From CBFHMJ01 sp965656875 (GTDB lineage: Bacteria > Pseudomonadota > Gammaproteobacteria > Enterobacterales > Alteromonadaceae), in assembly GCA_965656875.1 (NCBI GenBank), contig CBFHMJ010000011.1, positions 62,001-126,000 of the forward strand: a stretch of 64,000 bases of DNA, read 5' to 3'. Positions within the stretch are counted from its first letter, which is position 1. Each line of letters starts with the position of its first letter. Shown one piece after another: positions 24,807 through 32,082 of the stretch. Below the pieces are notes generated by a model that saw only the letters and a program-made list of their open reading frames with translations, was not told where the DNA came from and searched no databases. The position numbers and the translations under genes are program-made.

Positions 24807-25331
24807 ATGTCTAAAATGCAAAAATTACTGATTGTATTGGCGAATGCGGCAAAAGCGGGTGGCGGCATTCATACGACCGCTGAGCTGGCGTTTATGTTGG
24901 GTGAGCCATGTAGTCCATCGTTTACTAAGTTTCTGGCTGATGGTGTGAAGAAGGGGATGTTGGTCAGGGTTGTAAAGGGGGTGTACGAAAGTGCTTTGAC
25001 ACCCCCTGAACCTGACAGTGCGATTTTTAAGATCATAAAAAAGATGCGGAGTAATGTGTTGAACTATATCAGCCTGGAAAGCCAGTTGAGCTACACAGGT
25101 GATATTTCACAGGTGGTGATGGAACGAGTAACCGTCATGACCAAAGGACGAAGTGGCGTGTTTACCACACCCTACGGTGTGATTGAATTTACGCACACCA
25201 GCAAACCCGTGAGTCGAATCGCGCCTAATTTGTATTTTGATGAGGCGATTAATATGTATCGAGCTAATACGGCGCTGGCGATCACTGATTTGAAAGCGTG
25301 TAACCGCAATTTACATATGTTGGATGGTTAA
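24807..25331 (+). CDS. AbiEi-type antitoxin/transcriptional autorepressor
   Basis: A 174-aa protein. Residues ~1-75 form a winged HTH (IHTTAELAFMLG, then KKGMLVRVVKGVYES). The C-terminal part carries the AbiEi signature YISLESQLSYTG, GRSGVFTTPYGVIEFTHT and PNLYFDEAINMYRANTALAITDLK. In type IV AbiE systems this protein counteracts the nucleotidyltransferase toxin and represses the operon by binding inverted repeats upstream; such repeats are present. It is shorter than many AbiEi proteins but both halves are visible. It overlaps the toxin gene. Confidence 0.82.
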   Translation: MSKMQKLLIVLANAAKAGGGIHTTAELAFMLGEPCSPSFTKFLADGVKKGMLVRVVKGVYESALTPPEPDSAIFKIIKKMRSNVLNYISLESQLSYTGDISQVVMERVTVMTKGRSGVFTTPYGVIEFTHTSKPVSRIAPNLYFDEAINMYRANTALAITDLKACNRNLHMLDG

Positions 25332-26223
25332 TATGTTACAGGCGCAGTTAAAAACGATTGTCCGGGCGAATCCTGAGTATGCAGCGATAACCCCGGTGAT
25401 TGAAAAAGAAATACTTCATCATGACATTATGGATGTACTGGTTAAACAGGGTGTTTTGCAGCAGCTTTCCTTTATTGGCGGTACGTCATTACGGATGTGC
25501 TATAACAGTGCCAGGTTATCGGAAGATCTGGATTTTAATGGTGGGCATGATTTTAAGCCGTCAGATTTCGATGGGTTGGAATCAGAGATTCAACACTATA
25601 TTCAACATAAGTATGAGACAGAAGTTTGGGTGAGTAAGCCAAATGCTGACAAACAGAGCGATACGTCATCCTGGAAAATTAGTATTGTTAAAGAAGCGAA
25701 CCGACCTGATTTACCCCGTCAGAAAATGCATATAGATGTGTGTGCGATTCCTTCTTTTGACGTAGAAAAACGGACGTTAATCAATCATTACAACATCGTT
25801 GTACCAACTGAGGGGCTGTTAGTGCCTGTTCAGTCATTGCAAGAAACGTTGGCTGATAAGTTTATTGCACTGGCTTACCGGGCAAGACGAATTAAACCGC
25901 GTGATATTTGGGATATTGTATGGATTAAACAGCGTGGTGTGGCACTTTCTCAAGTGTTGGTAACAAAGAAGTTAGATGCACGGCAGAAAGAAAAACAAGA
26001 TTTTATCGCTGCTTTAGAGCGGCAACTGAACCGGTTACTGACCGACAATGAAGTTCAGACTGATTTCATCATGGAAATGAGCCGTTTCATTCCAGGACAA
26101 ATTAAAGCCAGAACCCTGGACAATCCGGATTACTGGCATTATGTAAAAACTGAAGTCCGTGATCTGGCCGAGCAGTTGATTAAACCGGATAAACCTGCAA
26201 CAGCCTTTGATATGGGGTTTTGA
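25324..26223 (+). CDS. AbiEii-type nucleotidyltransferase toxin
   Basis: A 299-aa protein of the nucleotidyltransferase AbiEii/AbiGii family. The catalytic motif is GGTSLRMCYNSARLSEDLDF (G-G-T-S, D-x-D), followed by the HIDVCAIPS strand and the C-terminal LADKFIALAYR and KPRDIWDI. Related toxins transfer nucleotides to tRNA or other targets and cause abortive infection or growth arrest. ATG 25324 overlaps the antitoxin stop; a second ATG at 25333 is possible. Together with the upstream gene it forms a complete type IV toxin-antitoxin module. Confidence 0.85.
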   Translation: MVNMLQAQLKTIVRANPEYAAITPVIEKEILHHDIMDVLVKQGVLQQLSFIGGTSLRMCYNSARLSEDLDFNGGHDFKPSDFDGLESEIQHYIQHKYETEVWVSKPNADKQSDTSSWKISIVKEANRPDLPRQKMHIDVCAIPSFDVEKRTLINHYNIVVPTEGLLVPVQSLQETLADKFIALAYRARRIKPRDIWDIVWIKQRGVALSQVLVTKKLDARQKEKQDFIAALERQLNRLLTDNEVQTDFIMEMSRFIPGQIKARTLDNPDYWHYVKTEVRDLAEQLIKPDKPATAFDMGF

Positions 26224-26264
26224 CGGTCATTAGTTGCTGAACATCCTTTCTTGAACTATTCCCC

Positions 26265-26309
26265 AAGGTCTACAAAACATAACCTTAATAGTTATAGTTT
26301 GTAGACCTT
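26265..26309. promoter_or_regulatory. Palindrome matching the AbiE operator, downstream side
   Basis: Arms AAGGTCTACAAAACATAAC (26265-26283) and its near-complement (26291-26309) match at 17 of 19 positions around a short centre. The left arm repeats the upstream element at 24696 nearly base for base. It lies between the convergent AbiEii and XRE genes and might terminate both, bind AbiEi, or mark a module boundary. Confidence 0.65.
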
Positions 26310-26310
26310 T

Positions 26311-26592
26311 CTATTTTACACGCCGTGGCACAAACCGGGCGGTGAGGTGAAAGCCGCCGGGAGCGAGCAGTTTTTCTATTACTGAGAGCCGTGGATCGGT
26401 ATTGCCTTTTTCAACGTCGCGCAGGGTCTTGTCGGACACCTTGATATAACGGGCGTACTGGGTTTGTGTCATCCCATACAACCGGGTGCGGATCATCCGC
26501 ACGGCTTCCCCCAGCGTAATGGCTCGTCGGGCGAGTAGATCGTCAATCTCTGCAAAAATGGCGTAACGTTCCTGGTAGGAGAGATTAGGCAT
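26311..26592 (-). CDS. Small XRE-family helix-turn-helix protein
   Basis: A 93-aa DNA-binding protein with LYGMTQTQYARYIKVSDKTL and RDVEKGNTDPRLSVIEKLL forming an XRE-type HTH at residues ~38-75. It resembles HipB/antitoxin-type or orphan regulators; no partner toxin is adjacent in its direction. Its stop abuts the palindrome shared with the AbiE locus. What it regulates is unknown. Confidence 0.72.
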   Translation of the reverse strand: MPNLSYQERYAIFAEIDDLLARRAITLGEAVRMIRTRLYGMTQTQYARYIKVSDKTLRDVEKGNTDPRLSVIEKLLAPGGFHLTARFVPRRVK

Positions 26593-26702
26593 GATTCAGC
26601 CCCATAGCGTTTAACTGTTTTTTCAATCGGATCGAAAAAGTCGCCGTCTTTTTCTTTTGCTGCTCGTCTTATGAGTAAGTGATTAAAAAGCAGGAGAATC
26701 CG

Positions 26703-27416
26703 ATGTTAAAAATTATTAGTTTTACACTTTGCCCGTTTGTTCAACGCGTGACGGCGATGTTGGAGGCGTTGAAAGTGCCTTATGCGTTAGAGATGATTAG
26801 TTTAAAAGAGAAACCGGACTGGTTTCTGGCGTTGTCGCCTGCGGGCCAGGTGCCGGTGTTGGTCACGCCTGCCGGAGAAGCGTTGTTTGAATCGGACGCG
26901 ATTGTGGAATACATCGATGAGGTGTACGGGCCGTTATCGCCGGGTTTGTCGGCTGAAGAACGGGCAAAACATCGGGCATGGAGTTATCAAGGGGCTAAAC
27001 TGTATTTAAGCCAGTGTTCGGCAATGCGTAGCCGTGACGAAGCGACTTTTCTTGAGCGGAAAGCGGTGCTTGATAAAGGCTTTGCCCGAATCGATGGAGT
27101 ATTACCTGAACAGGGGGTCTTTATGGGTGGGTCGTGGTCAGCGGTGGATATTGCCTGGTTGCCCGTGTTGCATCGGGCTGCGATTATTCAGGCGCATACG
27201 GGCTTTGATTTTCTGGCCGATTTTCCGCGAGTTAAACAATGGCAACAAACCTTGTTGGCGACGCCCTGGTGTGAGGCTTCTGTTACCGATGATTTTGAAG
27301 GGGTTTTTAGCGAGTTTTATTTATCTGATGAGACATTCCTCGGACAGTGTTGCGGGATTCAGGCAGGAAAACAGCGGGATAAAACCAGGGCGGTACAGTG
27401 TGACAGTTGTTGTTAA
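26703..27416 (+). CDS. Glutathione S-transferase family protein with Cys-rich tail
   Basis: A 237-aa protein with a thioredoxin-like N-terminal domain (SFTLCPFVQRVTAMLEALKV; redox CPF motif at ~10-12) and glutathione-binding SPAGQVPVLV and FESDAIVEYIDE, followed by an all-helical C-domain with VDIAWLPVLHR. The start at 26703 follows AGGAGAA. The last ~25 residues, beyond the normal GST fold, are QCCGIQAGKQ then QCDSCC, unusual for GSTs and similar to the tail of the sigma factor encoded next. It probably conjugates or reduces an electrophile or glutathione mixed disulfide; the tail suggests metal or thiol sensing (inference). Confidence 0.82.
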   Translation: MLKIISFTLCPFVQRVTAMLEALKVPYALEMISLKEKPDWFLALSPAGQVPVLVTPAGEALFESDAIVEYIDEVYGPLSPGLSAEERAKHRAWSYQGAKLYLSQCSAMRSRDEATFLERKAVLDKGFARIDGVLPEQGVFMGGSWSAVDIAWLPVLHRAAIIQAHTGFDFLADFPRVKQWQQTLLATPWCEASVTDDFEGVFSEFYLSDETFLGQCCGIQAGKQRDKTRAVQCDSCC

Positions 27417-27491
27417 CTGAACCTAACGGGTTTAACCAACAATAAACGCAGGTTTGATGCCTGCGTTTTGGCATTTATGACAGGAAAATTT

Positions 27492-28013
27492 ATGCAGGCA
27501 GAGCAGGTTTGGCAGGCTTATAAAGAACATTTGCAGCGGTTTATTGCATCGAAAGTAAACAACCCGGCCGATGTGGATGATGTCATGCAGCAGATTTTAA
27601 TGGCACTACTGACCCGGTTAGAGACATTGCAACAGGCGAGCAGTGTTAAACCCTGGCTGTTTCAGATCGCGCATCATGCAATTATCGATTTTTATCGTCA
27701 ACAGGCCAGAGTTCGTCAGTTAACCGAACAGGATTTGTGGTATCAGGATACGGAACAGGCGGAACATGCGCTGGCGGCATGTATTCAACCGTTTATTCAG
27801 TGTTTATCAGAAGACGATGCGGCATTACTAACGGCCATTGATCTTCATGGGCAATCGCAAAAGGTCTATGCGACACAATCAGGGATTCCGTATTCAACGT
27901 TAAAAACTCGGGTACAAAAAGCGCGAGCTGCGTTGAAAAAGGCATTTTTACAATGTTGTGAGATAAGCAGTTTGTCGCAGTATGATAAAAAGCCGGGCTG
28001 TGAGGGATGCTGA
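27492..28013 (+). CDS. SigZ-like RNA polymerase sigma factor
   Basis: A 173-aa group-4 sigma factor. Region 2 is visible in AEQVWQAYKEHLQRFIASKV, DVDDVMQQILMALL and VKPWLFQIAHHAIIDFYRQQ, and region 4 in HGQSQKVYATQSGIPYSTLK and TRVQKARAALKKAFLQCC. The Cys-containing end QCCEISSL...CEGC is a feature of SigZ-type factors. I start at ATG 27492 with AGGAAA upstream. No anti-sigma gene is adjacent, so the Cys tail itself may control activity. It lies 75 nt after the GST gene on the same strand and may be co-transcribed with it. Confidence 0.82.
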   Translation: MQAEQVWQAYKEHLQRFIASKVNNPADVDDVMQQILMALLTRLETLQQASSVKPWLFQIAHHAIIDFYRQQARVRQLTEQDLWYQDTEQAEHALAACIQPFIQCLSEDDAALLTAIDLHGQSQKVYATQSGIPYSTLKTRVQKARAALKKAFLQCCEISSLSQYDKKPGCEGC

Positions 28014-28155
28014 GCAGGGTTGATACCAGTGAAACAGGCTAACAAGCAATGTGTCGTTGAAATGACATTCATTACTTATTCTTTATTGATTATTTTTTAA
28101 ACGTAAAAGAGAGTTGCCAATAAGTCAGCTCAGGATCTAAATCAGGCACTATTTT

Positions 28156-28452
28156 ATGACAGAACTAACATTAATCGTCCATGTTTATGCGAAACCGGAT
28201 CAGGTTGACCGGGTAAAATCAGCGTTGTTTCAATTGATTGAGCCGACGCGCCAGGAAGAAGGTTGTATCGCCTACACCTTGCATCAGGACAATGAGGATC
28301 CTGCGCATTTTGTGTTTCATGAATGCTGGGCGAGCCGAGCCTGTTGGCAGGCGCATTTGGACACCCCACACCTGGCGGCTTACCGAACGGTGGCGGAAGA
28401 GGCGGTTGAGTCGTTTACGTTAAGTGAAATGCGCGTGATCAACAGACTCTGA
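28156..28452 (+). CDS. Antibiotic biosynthesis monooxygenase (ABM) domain protein
   Basis: A 98-aa single-domain ABM protein of the YgiN/dimeric alpha-beta barrel family: LTLIVHVYAKPDQVDRVKSA, EEGCIAYTLHQDNEDPAHFV, and FHECWASRACWQAHLDTPHL. Such proteins act as cofactor-free quinol monooxygenases or oxygenase-like accessory proteins. It lies downstream of GST and SigZ-like genes, which supports a shared redox/electrophile stress theme. Its 3' end overlaps the convergent ATPase gene by 33 nt. Confidence 0.82.
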   Translation: MTELTLIVHVYAKPDQVDRVKSALFQLIEPTRQEEGCIAYTLHQDNEDPAHFVFHECWASRACWQAHLDTPHLAAYRTVAEEAVESFTLSEMRVINRL

Positions 28453-29754
28453 CAGCGTGGGAATTTTTGCGGCGTAGTACAGGGGAAGTACCAGCGCCTT
28501 GCTGTCTTGTATTGAGCCGGTGGAACCAATAAGTTTTATGGTTTTTTCCGGCGCATAGCGCTGGACATAAACGCTTAAGGATTTTGCCCGGGTACGTTTT
28601 CCGCTTTTTACTTCTATTGGGATGATATTGCCGTCATCCGTCTTGTAAATAAATTCAATTTCACAACGTGCATATTCCCATGAATAGGTCGGACTGCCTT
28701 GCTGGGCGATTAGTTCGTTTTGCACAAAGTTTTCAGCAATATAGCCTTTGTAATTGAAGCGTTGTTCCCGGTGTTCTTTGTAGCTTAACCCCAGTGAATA
28801 TCCAAGCAGACCGAGATCGAAGAAAAAGAGTTTAAAGATGTTGTCTTTAGCCAGCGGCGGTAATGGTGATACGGGTTGTGTGTCTATCGGGTGACATTTT
28901 GAAATTAATCGGCATTTTTCCAGCCAGTCAATCGGGCTGCTGAGTTGTTGGTAGCGGGTTCGGTTTTCAATAACATCTTTGAATTTATAGCGCTTTACCG
29001 AATCGTCCTGATGTTGCGAGAGTTGTTTCGGTACGTTATTGAAAACATCGCTGATGTGACGTGCAGAAATTTGATTGGCGTATTTGCCAAAATCACGTTC
29101 ATAGCCCGCCAGTAAATCAGCGTGGATAGCGGCTACCTGTTGTGTGCGTTCAATAATGGAACCGGAGGCATTAAACCAGGTTTTAACGGCTTCAGGCATC
29201 CCGCCGACAAAGTAGTAATCGAGTAGCAAATCGAAGAGTTTTTCATGGCTGACGGTTGTCATGCTCATGTTATTAAAGGCTTTGAGCAATGCGGGTTGTT
29301 GGGCGGCCCAGAGAAATTCTTCAAACGTAAAGGGGTAGAGTTCCAATAGTGTGACTTTTCCGACGGGAAAAGATTGTAAAAGCCCGATGTTGGAGCCGGA
29401 TGCACACAAAAACATGTCTGGTTTTTGTTCTGCGAAAAACTTGAGTGAATTGATGGCAGGCTGGCATTCACCAATTTCATCGAAGATCAATAAGGTGGTT
29501 TGGGTGTCGATTGAGACATTTAATTGCAGTTCAATATTGTCGAGAATATCGTCCGGCTTAAGTGAATCAGCAAACAGGTTGGCGAGATCGGGCTGCTCCA
29601 GAAAATCGAGTCGTATGACTTGCTGAAAGTGTTCACCAAACAGGGTTTCTAACAGATAGGATTTTCCTGTTTGTCGAGCGCCATCTAACAAGACGGGTTT
29701 ACGTGTTTTTTGTGCTTTCCAATTCAGCAGTGTTTCAAGGGCTTTTCGCTGCAT
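28420..29754 (-). CDS. AAA ATPase with DUF4143 domain
   Basis: A 444-aa protein. Walker A is LLDGARQTGKSYLLE (near residue 25), Walker B TLLIFDEIGE (near 85-94), and AAA_14-type features are visible. The C-terminal DUF4143 region includes CEIEFIYKTDDGNIIPIEVK, a PD-(D/E)xK-like arrangement (E..., IEVK) that could be a nuclease remnant. Members are widespread, often present in several copies per genome, and their function is not established; defence or mobile-element links have been suggested. A 33-bp repeat array lies just upstream of its start. It converges on the ABM gene with a 33-nt overlap. Confidence 0.8.
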   Translation of the reverse strand: MQRKALETLLNWKAQKTRKPVLLDGARQTGKSYLLETLFGEHFQQVIRLDFLEQPDLANLFADSLKPDDILDNIELQLNVSIDTQTTLLIFDEIGECQPAINSLKFFAEQKPDMFLCASGSNIGLLQSFPVGKVTLLELYPFTFEEFLWAAQQPALLKAFNNMSMTTVSHEKLFDLLLDYYFVGGMPEAVKTWFNASGSIIERTQQVAAIHADLLAGYERDFGKYANQISARHISDVFNNVPKQLSQHQDDSVKRYKFKDVIENRTRYQQLSSPIDWLEKCRLISKCHPIDTQPVSPLPPLAKDNIFKLFFFDLGLLGYSLGLSYKEHREQRFNYKGYIAENFVQNELIAQQGSPTYSWEYARCEIEFIYKTDDGNIIPIEVKSGKRTRAKSLSVYVQRYAPEKTIKLIGSTGSIQDSKALVLPLYYAAKIPTLSESVDHAHFT

Positions 29755-29822
29755 AATATACTCATCAGGACGACCAAACTCGGTTTATGAATGAGAGTAT
29801 AACGGATGAAAGGCGTCTATTT

Positions 29823-29901
29823 ACACTTTTATGCGCTAAAAAGTGTGGTTTTTTGACACTTTTATGCGCTAAAAAGTGTAGATTGTTGACACTTTTATGC
29901 G
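29823..29901. repeat. Palindromic repeats with 33-bp period upstream of the DUF4143 ATPase
   Basis: A 24-bp palindrome with arms ACACTTTT and AAAAGTGT around TGCGC starts at 29823 and again at 29856; a half copy (arm plus ATGCG) starts at 29889. The interval of 33 bp equals about three helical turns, placing all copies on one DNA face. It lies 69 nt before the ATPase start and is a likely operator array. Confidence 0.75.
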
Positions 29902-30044
29902 GTTTAGACAGAGGCGTGGTGGATTGCGTGGTTTTATGATTGGGTGAAAACGTTGTCTGAGCTGTTGGAAGAATGATGTAAGTAGCGTAACAACATTGCA
30001 GTCAGGTTGTCGATTACTCAAGGCGCAATACCCGGATAGTGATA

Positions 30045-30106
30045 TTGAATGTTTATCATTGTTAGGTCCTTTGACTTGAATGTTTATCATTATTAGGTCC
30101 TTTGAC
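30045..30106. repeat. 31-bp tandem duplication
   Basis: TTGAATGTTTATCATTGTTAG-GTCCTTTGAC occurs at 30045-30075 and again, with one base changed, at 30076-30106; a short third start (TTGACTGTTAG) follows. The 29902-30158 stretch has no gene I can support. Confidence 0.75.
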
Positions 30107-30158
30107 TTGACTGTTAGCCAGTACTGAGATAAAAACTAATGCAGACCGTACATGTGCT

Positions 30159-30303
30159 CTATGGTCTTTAAAGAAGATATAAACGCAAGTTTATGAGCCC
30201 GAGCAGGCACCGTTTAACGAGGTCAAACCATAGGGGTTAAGTATCGTTTGTCAGGCATCGGCTGACTATCTTATAAAGAAGCCCGGATTTTCCGGGTTTT
30301 TTT
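30159..30303 (+). ncRNA. Possible small structured RNA ending in a terminator
   Basis: Between the tandem duplication and the GNAT gene, CTATGGT (30159-30165) can pair with ACCATAG (30227-30233). A second hairpin GTCAG...CTGAC follows (about 30250-30266), and the segment ends in a strong intrinsic terminator with no gene in front of it. An orphan terminator behind structured sequence suggests a small RNA, but I see no promoter I trust and no known family. Confidence 0.28.
30281..30303 (+). terminator. Orphan intrinsic terminator
   Basis: CCCGGA (30282-30287) pairs with TCCGGG (30291-30296) around a short TTT loop, followed by seven T residues. No coding gene on the plus strand ends just upstream. 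Confidence 0.85.
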
Positions 30304-30581
30304 ATGTCTGAAGTTCAGACGCGGCTTATCGTTTCCAGCTTCTATCCTCTCGTCTCTTTTCAAAGTTAACACTCGGAAATAAATTACTCATCATTGATAA
30401 CAGTTATTATCTTTAGTGTTGGTTTTCGTTGTTTTTACGTCAATTCTTTGGTTGAAAAATCTGTAAATACCATAGATAGTACAACGCTAATTTTTTAAGG
30501 ATCAGCGAGTTACCGGGTGTGATTGCCGGGGATACAGCAAGATCTGCTATTTTTATTATCAACGCTCTAAGGATATGAATC

Positions 30582-31091
30582 ATGAAACCTCTGATTGAAA
30601 CGGCTCATCTTGAAATGCGTGAGTTTGCAGAATGTGATGCGCAAGCGGTGTTTACACTTTGCTCTAACGAAGAGGTGACACGATACACCGGAGACAGTGG
30701 TACGGTGCAGTCGTCGGAAGATGCAGCGTGGGTGATCAAAAATGTGTGGTTGAAGGAATACCGGGAAAATGGCTATGGACGGTACGCCGTGGTTGAGAAG
30801 CAGAGCGGGCAAGTCATTGGTTTTTGTGGTTTTAAGTTCAATAAAGAACTGGATGCGCCGGATATTGGTTATCAATTAATGCCTGAGTACTGGGGCAAGG
30901 GTTTTGGTACTGAACTGGTTGCGGCATCGCTGGTTTATGGTCGGGATGTGTTGAAGTTGACTAAGGCGTTTGCTGAAGTCGCGGTTGAGAACACGGCGTC
31001 TCACAAGATTTTGCAAAAACACGGCTTTAGTTTTGTAAAGCGTTTCGATAAGGATGGTATGCCGAATCATCTGTATGTGTATGAGTTTTAA
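30582..31091 (+). CDS. GNAT family N-acetyltransferase (RimJ/RimL-like)
   Basis: A 169-aa acetyltransferase. ETAHLEMREFAECDAQAVF opens the fold, QVIGFCGFKFNKE and IGYQLMPEYWGKGFGTELV supply the acetyl-CoA pyrophosphate-binding loop (G-x-G-x-G type, GKGFGTE), and VENTASHKILQKHGFSFV closes it. It transfers an acetyl group to an amine, probably a protein N-terminus or small molecule; the substrate is unknown. AAGGAT precedes the ATG. It is a single gene between the orphan terminator and the NusG-paralogue leader. Confidence 0.87.
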   Translation: MKPLIETAHLEMREFAECDAQAVFTLCSNEEVTRYTGDSGTVQSSEDAAWVIKNVWLKEYRENGYGRYAVVEKQSGQVIGFCGFKFNKELDAPDIGYQLMPEYWGKGFGTELVAASLVYGRDVLKLTKAFAEVAVENTASHKILQKHGFSFVKRFDKDGMPNHLYVYEF

Positions 31092-31276
31092 ATCATCGTT
31101 AAATGGTTGCCCTGACTGATCATGGTCGGGGCATCAACTATTCTTAATTCCTACCTGATTGCTATGCCGCAATCACAATCCTTAAAAGCAGCCAGTAAAT
31201 GGCGGTTCTGTCCTTGACTACTTACCTGATATCCATCTGAATACTTTTCCTTTTTTAAATTAGTGCATTTAGCAAA

Positions 31277-31340
31277 GATCTTCGTGCAGAAATCAAAGGA
31301 TCTCCGTGCTTGCTTTCACTTATATTTTCACACGTGTGAA
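31277..31340. promoter_or_regulatory. Direct repeat and palindrome upstream of the NusG-paralogue leader
   Basis: GATCTTCGTGC (31277-31287) and GATCTCCGTGC (31299-31309) are direct repeats 22 bp apart, two helical turns, followed by TATATT at 31321. A perfect 14-bp palindrome TTCACACGTGTGAA (31327-31340) overlaps what would be the start region. The layout suits an activator site plus a repressor site for the large operon. No confident -35 is seen. The stretch 31092-31276 has no feature I can support. Confidence 0.4.
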
Positions 31341-31370
31341 CAGTAACCTAAAAATCTGTTAACACAAACG

Positions 31371-31471
31371 CCGGTGAAAACCGGATGGCGGAGCCTGGGC
31401 GATTGTCGGCCAGGGGGACTTAACTGGATGACGACAAACCTTTCATCTTCAGGATGAAATGGCGGAGCCTG
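31371..31471 (+). promoter_or_regulatory. Leader with two hairpin plus ops-like units
   Basis: Unit 1: hairpin CCGGT-GAAA-ACCGG (31371-31384) then GGCGGAGCCTG (31387-31397). Unit 2: hairpin TTTCATC-TTCAG-GATGAAA (31441-31459) then the identical GGCGGAGCCTG (31461-31471). Similarity continues for about 12 nt (GA.TGTC.G). The element resembles the RfaH ops site GGCGGTAGCGTG minus one T. Duplicated ops-like sites 74 nt apart just before an RfaH-like gene suggest that the factor loads here on RNA polymerase. Confidence 0.6.
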
Positions 31472-31476
31472 CAAGA

Positions 31477-32007
31477 ATGTCAGACAATCTTTCAACACGT
31501 CCGGCAGTGAACTGGTATGCGGTGCAGACAAAGCCAAATGCTGAAATTGGGCTGTTACAGCTGATTAAGGCTAAAAAGGACGACGGTAAATGGCCGATTG
31601 ATGCGTATTTACCGCTGAAACAAACCGCAGACACACCCACACCTTTGTTTCGGGGCTATCTGTTCGTTAAACACGATGACAGTGGCTTTCATCAATTACA
31701 GTACACCACGGGCGTGAAGTGTTATGTGCGCTTTGGTGGTTATCCAACACCTGTTCCAGAAAAAGATATCTCGTTAATTCAACTGGTTGAAACCCATTTT
31801 AATCAGGCTGAATTTAAAGAGAGTTATCTGATGGCCGGGCAACCGGTTCGTATTATGGGAGGCGTGTTGAATGGCCGTACCGGTAAGTTGCTGGAAAATG
31901 CCAGCGGCAAACGTGTGGCACTGGAAATTGAAAACCTGGGCTTCAGTCTGGCGGTTCGTGTGCCTGCCAGACATATTCTTCCTCTTCCTGACACCGAAAA
32001 CGTTTAG
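31477..32007 (+). CDS. Specialised NusG paralogue (RfaH/LoaP-like transcription factor)
   Basis: A 176-aa protein with an NGN domain (residues ~12-105: NWYAVQTKPNAEIGLLQLI, PLFRGYLFVK, TTGVKCYVRFGG) and a KOW domain (~120-170: GQPVRIMGGVLNGRTGKLLE). These match RfaH element by element, but it is not a housekeeping NusG. Such factors bind RNA polymerase at ops-type pauses and increase elongation and readthrough through long operons. I favour ATG 31477, with GGAG upstream; the ATG at 31459 within the second leader unit is possible. It is the first gene of the long run of giant genes that ends near 60.1 kb. The loss or gain of this gene should control all of them (inference). Confidence 0.82.
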   Translation: MSDNLSTRPAVNWYAVQTKPNAEIGLLQLIKAKKDDGKWPIDAYLPLKQTADTPTPLFRGYLFVKHDDSGFHQLQYTTGVKCYVRFGGYPTPVPEKDISLIQLVETHFNQAEFKESYLMAGQPVRIMGGVLNGRTGKLLENASGKRVALEIENLGFSLAVRVPARHILPLPDTENV

Positions 32008-32082
32008 AGCCCGCTCTGATCGCGTATTCGGGGATATCACCGCGTTATTTAAAATAACCCCTTCATTAACAGGTATTCATTT

